Assembly: GCF_000143415.4 (NCBI RefSeq)
Contig: NW_003314272.1
Coordinates: forward strand, 1,203,518-1,267,517
From: Selaginella moellendorffii
Taxonomy: Eukaryota > Streptophyta > Lycopodiopsida > Selaginellales > Selaginellaceae
Reading direction: 5' to 3'
Length of the DNA stretch: 64,000 bases
Shown: piece by piece, positions 53,426-64,000 of the stretch
How positions within the stretch are numbered: position 1 is the stretch's first letter
Layout: every line of letters begins with the position of its first letter
Translations under genes and position numbers: made by a program
Notes under the pieces: generated by a model
Seen by the model: the letters and a program-made list of their open reading frames with translations, nothing else
Database searches by the model: none
What the model was told of the DNA's origin: nothing

Positions 53426-56400
53426 CTCTTCCCCCCTAGGGAAGATCGACGTCCTCGTCGATGCATACTCGAGTCTAGAATACCGCCAAGGAAACAACTC
53501 TAGAAAAAGTTCACGGTATTCACACTATGTGAGAAATGCACCAACTTAAATGAGTTAAGGGTAACCTCTTTGTCTAACGCAGATGCGCTACCAACTCAGA
53601 CACCTTCCGTCCGTCACCGACAAGGAAATGACCAATGAAGTGAGCCATCTTTGCTGCTCTGGGTGTCACCCAACTACAAAAGTGTGATACGCCCTTGCTT
53701 GTAAGGACATAGAGGGAGGAGTTAGAGGCCCCAACCCTCCTGAGCAAAGAAACCAAACCCGTCGGTAAGGTTTATATAGACTACTGTAAACAGGTAGTTA
53801 GAGTTGTTTACACGGTCACGCCCTTTTAACAGAATAAGGATCATTGACAGAGAGGTGGGTTATGTGACCAGTCGACAGTAACTACCCCATGACTAGAGAT
53901 TTCACCATGCACATGAAGTGCCGAAGTTAGCCTACCTATACTAACCCAAACTCAAAGATCAATATATGGACAATATCAAAGTCATAAACAATGATATCTT
54001 AGAAATTTGATTATTAGTGAATAAAGCTTAGATTAGAACACAAAAGTATTCCAAGTAAGTTATTATCTGATAAACTAGTATTACAGTATAGGAACCACCA
54101 AGATCAGCAGAATTGGAAAACATAAGATGTATTATCCAACAAAATTCAATAACAAGTATATCATTAAGGAAACTCAATGATGAAACTTAACTATCAAAGA
54201 TTGCAAATAGAATGCCAAACAACTTACGAAAGAGAACTCAAAGTACACAAAGTATTATCGACTGGCAAGCAAAATGCTCGTGAATGTGTCACCCGAAGGA
54301 AATAACATCATATCTATTAGAACTATAACAGAATAGAATGAAAGTTGTAAAGCAAACAAACACTCATTCATGCCAACTATTTGCACCAGTCAATCGAAAT
54401 AGATCCCGGTTAACAACACCAAGGAACTAGAGTTGCTTTAGCAAGTGTCAGCAATATTTTACTGATGGCTCAAACCCAACAGACCAATCTAGAGCAAACC
54501 ACAAAGAACATGTGGTATTGCAAAAAGCCAAAAGCTATCAAAGAGAATAACTCTTTAGCATTGAAGCTAGTTCGTGTGAAACTTATGATCATTGTTAGGC
54601 AAGACTTAACTATAGGCTTCTTCGAACTTTTGGTTCCTTGAGTTTTGCACTCATTGTTTCATTCGTTAGAAGTTGTTGGGGAAGGCATTTTAGCTCCTAG
54701 CTTCGATGTTAAAGTTAGTATTTGCATCTGGCAATCATTGGTGATTATTGACTATCATCTAGGAAAGTTGATTATTCTTATCAAAAAGTTTTGCTTGATT
54801 ATTGTTGATGTACAATGATTTGCTATTCTTTAGGATAGTAGATTCTTTCTTCAACGATGATTGTGCATCTCTCTGTTTGATAGGATGATTGATGATTTTT
54901 CATGATGGTTAAGAAAATCATGGTACAACCCATAATATCCTCCTTAACACATCCATAAGCTAAACTTCATAATACCAAAGCTAATGAAGAGCATGTTTGC
55001 ATCAATCTAAAAGCTTAGTATAACAAAGTTATACTTAACAAGTGATCATTAAACGATCCTCCATGAATCCATCTATAGCAAGATGTAACTTACTTCATAA
55101 CAAACACAAGAAGAATCATCAACGATCAATATATCCCAAACTCAAATCTAATAAGGACTCAAACATTTTAATATCGAACACTAATTCTTCCTCTTGTAAA
55201 GCTAGTATAGTCTATGGCTAAATCATTTTTCAAAGAAAAGCTGAAGCTCTACCTTTACTAAATAATCTTGTGTAGAACACAACTAACTCAAACTTACCAC
55301 TCAGTTCATTTGAACGTCAATATAGTTGCTAACTAGCAAATGTGCAAATGTTAATAACACAAAGCTACAACTAAATCATCAACACTATCTCTATTGAGAC
55401 TAATGAAACTTAATATCAATCTTTCGGAGAGATATTTCATCCCACTTAAATCTCAACGTTAATAATATCAACGATAAGGCATCACTTGAATGCTATCAAC
55501 ACCAGAAGAAAGCTAAAAGAAAGCAAGAGTGAATCACCACTTAAAACTCTCTAGCAACTAAGTTAACCAAAGTCGAAAATACCTTAGTTAGTATCCGAGA
55601 CCAATCCTTAAGCAATACTTAGTTTCAGATAACACATCATCAAGGTGTGATTCACCACATCCACGACTCAATGAAATCCAACACTACGGACTAAATGTAA
55701 CCAAATGATATCAATAGAGGTAGAGTCAATATGCCAACATGGAAAACCCATGTAAGTTTAACAACACGATCCTCCGCAACACCATTCGGTAAAGCAAGTC
55801 CATCACCATTAAATCATCATCGAGGAAAGCAAGTGTCAAATAGTCCTCAACAAAGTCTCCAAGCAATCATTAGTTGTCAAGAAATTAATAATCACTCTTT
55901 CAACTTGCCTTCACAAGACCCAAACACTAAACTCATGTCATCAAGTCATATACTTGTCCAACATGAACGTGATACCCTAGGTACAAGATAAAAGTTCATA
56001 GACAAGCACAAAATAAATGACCACTCAAATCCAACTTAACCACAATAAACTCACTAAAACATTTAGCCAACAGCTCTGAACATGTCTTGAAGAGGCTAGC
56101 TATGCATGATCAACACTTAGTCGAAAATTAAAGTGAAGACCATAAAATGGACTCATATTAGGATACAACCTCCTCTTAGACAAAGCTATAGTATGGGTAC
56201 CAACACCTCAAACTCAAACAACTAAATTGGACATCACCATCCTTAGCCAAGGCGTAAGGCCACCAAGACCAAGTCAAGATCAGTGAGAGGTCACTACTTT
56301 CATAGAGTATAACGAAATGCAAGGTGCAAACTACTACCAAGCACAATGCTATAAAAGAAAGGCACAAAGGTCACTTTTCTTAGAAAAGCGCAATAACCAC

Positions 56401-56519
56401 TTTCTACACCAACTCCAGACTCTATCCAACTCAATTGCCTTAGCCCTAAAAGTCAACATCCCTTTCAGGCTGCATCATGCAAACTACTTACTAAGGTCTA
56501 AGCCCAAAGCGACATGAGC
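53426..56519 (-). mobile_element. LTR element interior without recognisable genes
   Basis: Between LTR 1 and the partial LTR 2. It starts at a polypurine tract on the minus strand. A 60-codon minus frame at 53574-53756 (TPRAAKMAHFIGHFLVGDGRK) is the only longish protein-like piece; I do not recognise it. The rest is AT-rich with scattered stops and no RT, integrase or gag. It may be a large non-autonomous derivative or several nested decayed elements. Confidence 0.45.
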
Positions 56520-57231
56520 CCAGAGCAACTTGGAATAGTCCTAGAGCAACCGACATCCCAATGCCAAGACCAACACGCAAAACAGAGCCAAACGAAGTCT
56601 AGCGCTATTTCAGTATACTGGTGGCTTAACATGAGGACATGGGTACTCCACCAACTAGCATGGAATGGAACTTGGGCTTAGACCCAAGCCGGATGCAGAA
56701 CAAGAATAGGCACGCAAGTAAGAGCTAGACTATACCTCAGGTTGGTCGGCCATGCCCAACTTACCCCCTATCCCTATTATACATTTGGAACCCCCCACAA
56801 CACCCTCCCCCCCTTCCCCCCCTTGAGAAACACACGCTTTGGGCTTTCACCCCAAGCTTCCCTTAGTATTAGGAATTAGTCTCTAGGACAAACTCGAAAC
56901 TTATTAAATATGGAATGGCACTAGATTGCGAATTTGGATACGAGACGAACACCATTGTGTTTAGGTCAATCTCTACATTCCGTAGATATGCCAAATGAGC
57001 AAATCTAGACACTTTCCATAAATATCATTTGGGACTGGAATGAGACTAATGCTAAGGGCATGATAGCAAGGGTGTTTGGTAGACACGATAAGCTATCATC
57101 TAGCGATATTAAGGGACTAAGCTTAATATCCCAACATTAGCAAGTGCAAGTTAATGGTGGCAGTAAGGAAAGAGTGTCCATAAGGATTGGTTGATAGATA
57201 ACTTTCAATACCCGAAGTCACATTTGTGACA
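56520..57231 (-). repeat. LTR 2 (5'-truncated, about 710 bp)
   Basis: Matches LTR 1 from about its base 250 to the end (agcaacttggaatagtcctagagcaac ... gtcacatttgtgaca). It includes a C-rich run (caccctcccccccttccccccctt, about 56800-56825). It could be the other LTR of the element bounded by LTR 1, but flanking bases do not match as a target duplication. Confidence 0.6.
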
Positions 57232-57784
57232 GATATAATCGCATGATGAGGTAGTCCCAAAGATCAATAAGACTTAATGGTCAAGTCTTCAGGCCTTGAT
57301 CTAATAGTGGTGTTGATGGGCACTATCATGGACGAAATAAAACTTGGTGTGGACTAAAGAAGGGATATTGAGGAAATATGTTCTTCATATCTTTGGGCAT
57401 TCTAAAGATGCTAAGGTGTAGTTATGAGATGACAGATGGCCTAGTCTTTGAGAGATGGGATTATAGTATAGGTGGTCTTGGACTACCAATGATATAAAGG
57501 TGAATGAATATAACTTTAGTGTAATGGGTTAATATGTCAATGGTATCTTGAGATGTTTATTATGGGATTGAATACGTGGAGCACTTGGATGAAGTGAAAA
57601 AGTTGAGTGGTATTGAGGCTATTCATGGGGCTAGCAAAGGAATAAAACTTATAAAAGTTGTAAGTGAAACTTTTTAAGTGGTCAAAGTTGTGGTTAAATA
57701 ATTAAAGTAAAATGAAAAATTTAGTTGTTTACAATTCACAATTTAATAAATAGAAGTTGGGAGTCAAGCTAATGTCAATCTCAA
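57232..57784. other. Spacer between LTR copies
   Basis: AT-rich; no gene recognised. Confidence 0.4.
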
Positions 57785-59053
57785 TGTAACACACGTGGTT
57801 TTTACCCTTTATCCTATAGTGATTTACTATAGGATAACACCACGAAGCGGAACCTAAACCCTCTTTTATGCCATGTGACAGATGCCACATGTCACATGCC
57901 ACATGTCCAAAAGACAATGGTGTGGAACCCAAGTTTTAGGGCCTTAAGCCACTGAATAAAGGAACAGTCAAACTCCTAAGTATGGAGCCAAGGAGTGATG
58001 GAACTGAACCACAAAGCAACTCCTGAGCATACAGACCAAGGAGCAAAGGGATAGGGGCATAAAGTGACTTGGAACAGTTTTAGAGCAACTAGCATCCCAA
58101 TGCCAAGACTAGCATGCAAAATGGAGCCAAACAATATCTGGCACTATTTCAGCATACCGGTGGCCTAACACGAGGATATGGGTACTCGACCAGCTAGCAT
58201 GGTGTAAAGCTTGGGCTTAGACCTAAGCCAAATGCAAAATAAGGACGGACACGCAAGCGAGAGCTAGATTATGCCTCAGATTGGTCGGCCATACCCAACC
58301 TACCCACTATCCCTACTATACATTTAGAAACCCCCTACAACNNNNNNNNNNNNNNNNNNNNNNNNNNNNNNNNNNNNNNNNNNNNNNNNNNNNNNNNNNN
58401 NNNNNNNNNNNNNNNNNNNNNNNNNNNNNNNNNNNNNNNNNCCGCACCCCCCCCCCCCCCCCCCCTCCCCCTAAAGAATACATGTTTTGGGCTTTCACCC
58501 CAAGCCTCCCTTAGTATTAGGAGTTAGTCTTTGGGACAAGTTCAAAACTTATTAAATATGGAATGTCTTCCATAAATTGCAAATTTGGACACGGGACGAA
58601 CACTATTGTGTTCAAGACAATCTCTACATTCCATAGATATGCCAAATAAGCAAATCTAGATGCTTTCCATAAATAGTATTTAGGACCAAATTGAGACTAA
58701 CACAAAGGGCATGATAATGAGGGTATTTAGCAGACACGGTAAGATATCATGTAGCAATATTGAGGGACTAATCTCAATATGCGAGGGGTTCTTATCACTA
58801 GCAAGTGCAAGATAAAATGAGATGGGAACTCTTTACCGGGCTTAGTATGTTTAGCTAATAATACGTAGGAATTCCGTCCTTATGCTCGTCCGGTCTAAAT
58901 ACACTTGAAATGCCCAGTTAACTCCACCAGCACAAGAGGGACTGATAAAGGATTCAACAATATCGACCTTCTGCTATCGTGGCAGTAAAGAAAGAGTGTT
59001 CATAAGGACTAGCCGACAGATAACTTTCAATACCTGAAGTCACATTTGCGACA
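57785..59053 (-). mobile_element. Solo LTR with target-site duplication (LTR 3)
   Basis: Begins TGTAACACACGTGG and ends GTCACATTTGCGACA, homologous to LTRs 1 and 2. The same five bases, CTCAA, stand immediately before (57780-57784) and after (59054-59058). A single LTR inside one target duplication is the mark of recombination between two LTRs that removed the element's interior. It contains the 100-N gap at 58342-58441 within a poly-C run. Confidence 0.75.
58342..58441. other. Assembly gap (100 N)
   Basis: Exactly 100 N, followed by ccgcacccccccccccccccccccctccccc. The homologous place in LTR 2 is also C-rich. The size is a placeholder; the true length is unknown. Confidence 0.99.
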
Positions 59054-59058
59054 CTCAA

Positions 59059-60330
59059 TATGTGATATGATTTTATATAATAATGCCAAATGTAAGCTTT
59101 TAGATTTAAACTTCTTATGATATCACTTAGTTGTAAACTTTTGAATTTATTCAAACCCAAAAGCACTTAACCCTAAGTATCCTTAACCAATTAAAAAAGA
59201 GGGTGCATTTTTATTTATAAGCTATTTCCCTTCTCTTGAGTTGTTCTTTTTAGTTATTTACACCATCCAATACTACTCAAATTTAAGGGTGCTTAACTTC
59301 AAGTATCCCAAAACTCTTAACCGATTGGAAAAAAAAGTGTTCTTTTATTCATAAATCATTTCCATTTATTTTGAACTCTTATGAATCATCTTTTGAGTCA
59401 TTCTCTTTAGTTGTTTATAATTTTCATTAGTGACTATGAAAAAAAGTTACAATTACCATAAGAAACAAATTCCCACCCCAAATTGCTAATATGTATGATG
59501 TGGATTTTCCAAATTTTTAGATATGCTATTATCATCTACAAGCACACTTACAATCTAACTAATCCATAGTGCAATGCTGTTGAAAAGGAAGAAGTGATGT
59601 AATGATAATATGTATGGACAAATTTTTATTAAGAAAAAGGATATAAGTTTTGGTAAGAAATTAAGTTATAATTAGTAAGAACTATACATGAGATAATAAG
59701 AAGTTATAATAATATTCAATATGAAATTTATAGTCACTTTAATTTGAAATTATGTTGCTATGGAGTGTGTTTCACAAAATGGTTTTAGAAGGCATGTGGC
59801 TAATGGAATTTACTTTTGTCCTTGCTTTTAGTCCTTATAAAACGTTAAAGTATGGATTTTAGGGATGGCTCTAGTCAACTTATACTCAATGAAACAAATA
59901 AGGAGTGACCCTAGACCAACCTCCCAACTTTTAAAGCATAACAGCACATGCTATAGAATATTCTTAGGATATTCTTGTGGTTTGTGTTATTCTCCCCTCA
60001 TGAACCAACTGTGGATGGCAATCTCAAGAAGTTAAATGAGCTTTACATGAAGAGAGTCCAAGGCAATATAACCATGGAGAAAAAATGTGTAAATGGCAAC
60101 ACCAACATTGTGCCAAAAGGCTACGAAAGAAAGAAAACATTATGGCTTTCTCATATAATAATATGATCATGGAAACAAGAGAATATAAATAAAACAAACA
60201 ATTATAGACCTCCCTTTCATCAGGAATGTCATTTAAGTCATATCCAAAACTCATTAACACTCTCTTTATATCATCCTCAATTTCCTATATAGCTTCATCT
60301 ATGAAATAATTATTCCACTAAACCAACAAC
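59059..60330. other. AT-rich repeat debris
   Basis: 59160-59460 contains an imperfect local repeat (cttaaccctaagtatcc-taaccaattaaaaaa and cttaacttcaagtatcc...taaccgattggaaaaaa). 59880-59990 resembles 62765-62870 and may be one end of the Ty3 relic that follows. No gene is seen. Confidence 0.4.
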
Positions 60331-60332
60331 TC

Positions 60333-62545
60333 CTAAGTTATTTTACATGTGTTTTTAAGCATGATTATTGGCCAGATTTGCCTTCTTTGTATCAATATAG
60401 GGATGATGGACTTATCCATGACATCACTAGAGTGCAAACACACTTTAAACTTGCTCACATGGAATGTTGGATGAATCTTTAAACTAATTAGCAAGTCCAA
60501 GATATAAGCAAGATCCCCCACATACTGTAAAATTATCTATGGCTCACAATACCATGGAAACAACTTAGCATTGCCACCTTCTTTTAAAAATTATTGTATA
60601 TTCAACAGCTTAAGGAAAACTTTGTTACCAACTTCATACTCCTAATAACAACAATGCTCATTAACCAATCTTTAATTTTATTCTTGAGGTTATTTCATAT
60701 TCAACTTTGCCAACTCAAGCTTATCTTCTATATCCTCTAGGAAATCACAAGCATGAGACACCCTAACTAAAGCCAAACTCAAACTCATGAAAGATTTAAA
60801 CTCATAATCATATATTACCATAGGTATCGAAGAAAATGGCACAGGTTCGATTCCCATTAATTAATAGTTACTTAAAATGTAATATACCCTTGAGTAAGAT
60901 ATATTCCTACCCCTAAATTTGAAATCATATATATTGGGCATCCATGTGTATGTCCTTCCTCTTGTGGAGCATCAAATGGATGACTAGTTGCTTTATATGG
61001 AATAATTAATCTACACAATAAAAGAATTGGTAGATTCAATGTGAAAATGGAGGTGTTGATTCCTTTTGGCTCAATAAAAATTGTTAGTCAATAGTCAATG
61101 AGGATATTGACATATGTTAATTCCCTTTAGCTTAGTAGGGGTTGTTAATCAATAGTTATTGAGGATATTGACATTTTTTAAGGGGGGTGAGTGTAGTGCA
61201 TGTGATTATGGGATAACATTTGGATATACTGTCACTGTGGATCCTTGGAACCTCAAGTTGGAAATAAAGGTGTTAGTTCTTCTTGGCTTAGTAGGGGTTA
61301 ATAGTCAATAATTAATGAAGATATTGACATCTCTGAAGGGGGGGTAAGTTTCTTGGAACCTTAAAAAATAAATGGGGATAAAATAACTACTAAGGGTTCT
61401 CTCATTAAGCAATTACTTCTTTTTCAGTTGGCTTTAAGGGAGAGAAATAGGGTGTTACATATTGTGAGCAAATTGGACTAAAGGCAATTACTTTCCCATA
61501 CTCCTTGGCAAGTCAAATTTCTAAAAAATTATATATATTTAAGAAAAATGACATAAGAGAAGAGGGAGGAGAAAACACTTTGGTGACAGGGATCACGCAA
61601 CAAAAGCCAGGCTGCATGGAGAAACACATAAAAGACAAGTCAAATTCTTTATAAAAAATCTCAACATATCTTCCAAGAGTTGATTTATGCATTCTATCTA
61701 CCTATTCAATTATGGATGCTCACCATTACTTATATTTAACTTAGTCTTTAGTTTCTCAAATACTATTTGCCAAAACTTGGACTTGAACTTGGGATCCCAA
61801 TCACTCATAATATCACCTGACAAACCATAAAGATTGATTAACTGGTTTATAAATAGCTTAGTAAATTTAGAAGCTTTAATTGTCATTTTCACTAAGAAGA
61901 AGTGAACCATCTTCATTAAATGATCCACAACAACAAAAATAGCATTATTTCTTAAAAGGTCTTGAGCAAACTAGTGAAAAATTTATCAAGATGCTATCCC
62001 ACTTATTTATTGGTACGTGTAGAGGATGATAGAGGCTAATGAGCTTCTAATGATCAACTTTGGTTACTTAGCAAGTCAAACAACCATATGTATACTTATC
62101 AACATCTAACTTCATCTTAAGCCAAAAGAAATGCCTCTTCATTAGCATATATGTTTTTAATACCTTGAATGCCCAATATTTGGCACATCATGACACTCAA
62201 CCAAAATTTGTTTAACAAATTTATCAATATAAGAAACTATCATATGTCACTTCTTCACCTGAATTCTATCATACATCTTGAATAACATAAATTATCACAC
62301 TTTAAATTTGTAGAGGCATCTCTCTATAAAACCTTTTCATGAATATCAATGATAAAAGAGTTGAAGTCAATAAACTCTTTAAGAATATTTGGTTTGAATT
62401 CAAATGGAAATCTAATCCATACAAATAATGTTACCATTTCTTCATAGTAACAATTACAACATACAACTCCTTATCTTGAATAAACTAACTCTATTATGTG
62501 GCATCAAACTTATGGCTCATGTATGTAAGTAGATGGCTAGTTGTC
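60333..62545 (-). mobile_element. Degenerate Ty3/gypsy pol
   Basis: On the minus strand the order is that of a Ty3 polyprotein. RNase H remnants lie near 62450-62530 (YMSHKFDAT, then FIQDKELYVVIVTMKKW). The integrase core lies near 61710-61928 (DHLMKMVHFFLVKMTIKASKFTKLF, IMSDWDPKFKSKFWQ, LNIS). The integrase end lies near 60375-60521 (GDLAYILDLLISLKIHPTFHVSKFK). All frames are interrupted by stops and shifts. It may be bounded by the short direct repeat 59880-59990 / 62765-62870. Confidence 0.7.
61060..61350. repeat. Three imperfect copies of a 60-70 base unit
   Basis: The unit ttgRttcc/ttctt-ttRgctYagtaggggttgttaRtcaatagtYaatgaggatattgacat occurs near 61065-61115, 61115-61170 and 61270-61335; the last two are each followed by a run of G (aaggggggtgag and gaagggggggtaag). 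Confidence 0.55.
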
Positions 62546-63800
62546 CAATAGACTTCTCAAAATCAAAAATCTTCAACACAAGAGCAGAGATACAACACTA
62601 TTAACACCAATTAACACTTCTCATCCCAACCATGAATAATAATATATTTTAATGTATTCTAAAGAATATCAGTCAAGCAAGCAATTATCTTTGAGACATT
62701 TTTCACAAATCATTGAAAAATTCTAGCTATACCAAAAATACTACAAAGATCATTACTCCCTATACTAATGAAATGAACAAGGAGCAAGCCTACACCAACC
62801 TCCCAACCCTTTAGGCCAAATCCCATAGGCTGTAGAATATTCGTAGAATATTCCTATGGTTTATGTCACTCAAGCTCTGGACAGATAAATCAAACTAGCA
62901 AGATTTTTGGCATGTCCAATAGGTCTTATGATCATATCCATTGCATAAAGCTAGAGCTCTGAGGTGTATGAGAGTGGTGGTCCAAGAAGAACAATAGCAA
63001 ACCTTTGAAGAATGCCTCTTTTTTTTGCTCCAAAGCTCTTCAATTGACAAAGTACAAGAAATCAAGGGCCTTCTCTGAGGTGTTTTATCTCCACAAGTGG
63101 GAGCTGCTCTTGTCACTTTTTCCATGAGGTATGGTTGAGGAGGGCCTTTGGGAGGTTGGAGCTTGTTAACTTGGAACACAATAATGGGTACATACTAGGT
63201 ACATGTGGATAGCTTCACGTTTTCAAGCATCTATGGAGCTTGCTTGGACCTTTGCAACAAGTCCATTCACCAGCGAGTAGTCTCTGTTGGACAAAGCCAA
63301 CTTGGTTATGAAGAATGTGCATGTACAAGGTGTGCTCACTTGGACTACACAAGGAAGAGATGGTAGGGATGAGACAACCATATTTCCTGGATGGCCTTCC
63401 TGGCTGCATGCTAGTTACACAATGAAGATATAGCCCAAGAGAGACAGGGTCGATCACCTGGAGTCGTTGTTGATCATCATGGTTCTCATGAGATAATCTC
63501 TGTCATCCATTTGCTCCTGCACCATGCTAATGCTTGTGCTTCCTATTGAGTCTTGAGGCAAAATCTTTCTTTCACTGGTGAAATGGTGTCAAAGAGACAA
63601 CCTTTCTTAGCATGTGGAACGAGGTCCATGAACCACTGGCCTTGTACCATTTGCTCCAAGAACTCGGTGTACCTCATTGAGCAACTTGGGCTCTTGCTTC
63701 CCGCTGTCCACGAAGAGATCTTGTTTAAGACCGCTTGATTCACGCTCATTGAGAATGCAAATTTATGAATGTTCCAATTTGACAGCTTTGGTTAGCAAAT
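62546..63800. other. Unassigned, moderate GC after 62880
   Basis: Open frames of 60-94 codons occur on both strands (for example 62895-63179 minus and 63215-63457 minus) but none belongs to a family I know. I see no splice pattern that joins them. Confidence 0.3.
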
Positions 63801-63824
63801 TGAGGCGCTAAGGACAGCTGTGAA

Positions 63825-63960
63825 CCTCGCAGCACTTCGAAGCTGCTGCAGTTTGTGGGCATGCCACGCCTTAAACATGCACTTCGTGGGCACCTGTAGC
63901 GATAAAGGGTACTGGAAGAGCGATGCGTCTTCAAAATTATGCATTTGTTTTAGCTTGAGC
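63825..63960 (+). pseudogene. Fragment of the same unknown family as 47380-48191
   Basis: The plus strand reads ALRSCCSLWACHALNMHFVGTCSDKGYWKSD. The DNA gcacttcgaagctgctgcagtttgtgggca and cctgtagcgataaaggg matches the minus strand at 47945-47992, with a roughly 27-base extra piece that repeats the TT-GTGGGCA motif. Only this short segment is kept; the gene context continues out of the window. Confidence 0.4.
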
Positions 63961-64000
63961 TTCTTCAGTATCTCAAGAGATTGATCCACGACGTTTTAGA

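Overview
The window looks like nuclear DNA of a land plant, most probably a lycophyte close to Selaginella moellendorffii. The reasons are the very short GT-AG introns (about 50-75 bp) in nearly every multi-exon gene, an intron-poor PPR gene built from 31-residue S-type repeats, plant-only families (alpha-expansin, class III peroxidase, ABCC transporter, LRR receptor-like protein), and GC-rich gene islands set in AT-rich LTR-retrotransposon debris. The species is an inference; the plant origin is not in doubt.

Layout. 0-5 kb: AT-rich repeat debris with a Ty3-type integrase tail. 5-9.5 kb: three single-exon genes of one small plant family (probably DUF7722) around a dead PPR gene, then a small two-exon unknown gene. 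12.4-18.2 kb: a two-exon gene with a small ubiquitin-like-looking header, a middle region and an atypical protein kinase (Crinkler-like architecture), a GRF/CCHC zinc-finger relic, and an inverted, frameshifted second copy of the header. 18.5-28 kb: an expansin/peroxidase cluster with two alpha-expansins, two class III peroxidases and two dead expansin pieces, formed by a tandem duplication of an expansin+peroxidase block and a separate duplication of an expansin 5' region. 28-38 kb: an ABCC transporter, a HAD-type 5'-nucleotidase, ribosomal protein eL41 (25 residues, divergent from the nucleotidase) and an RLP29/TMM-like LRR protein. 38-43 kb: no gene seen, with an (AT)n tract. 43-48.2 kb: a third alpha-expansin, an intact-looking S-type PPR gene, a dead PPR copy and a decayed unknown gene. 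48.6-64 kb: transposon territory with a deleted Copia element whose 5-bp target duplication is still readable, a solo LTR with its own target duplication and a 100-N assembly gap in a poly-C run, two more LTR copies, direct repeats, and a degenerate Ty3 pol on the minus strand.

Functionally the live genes fall into cell-wall and apoplast proteins (three expansins, two secreted peroxidases, the LRR protein), membrane export (ABCC), nucleotide metabolism (5'-nucleotidase), translation (eL41) and organelle RNA processing (PPR). There are no operons; neighbours are related by duplication or by shared divergent promoters. The most notable points are the header-kinase gene with its broken inverted header copy, a 10-bp deletion that removes Walker B of the first ABC cassette, and an unrecognised coil/proline/beta family with relics at 47.4-48.2 kb and 63.8 kb.
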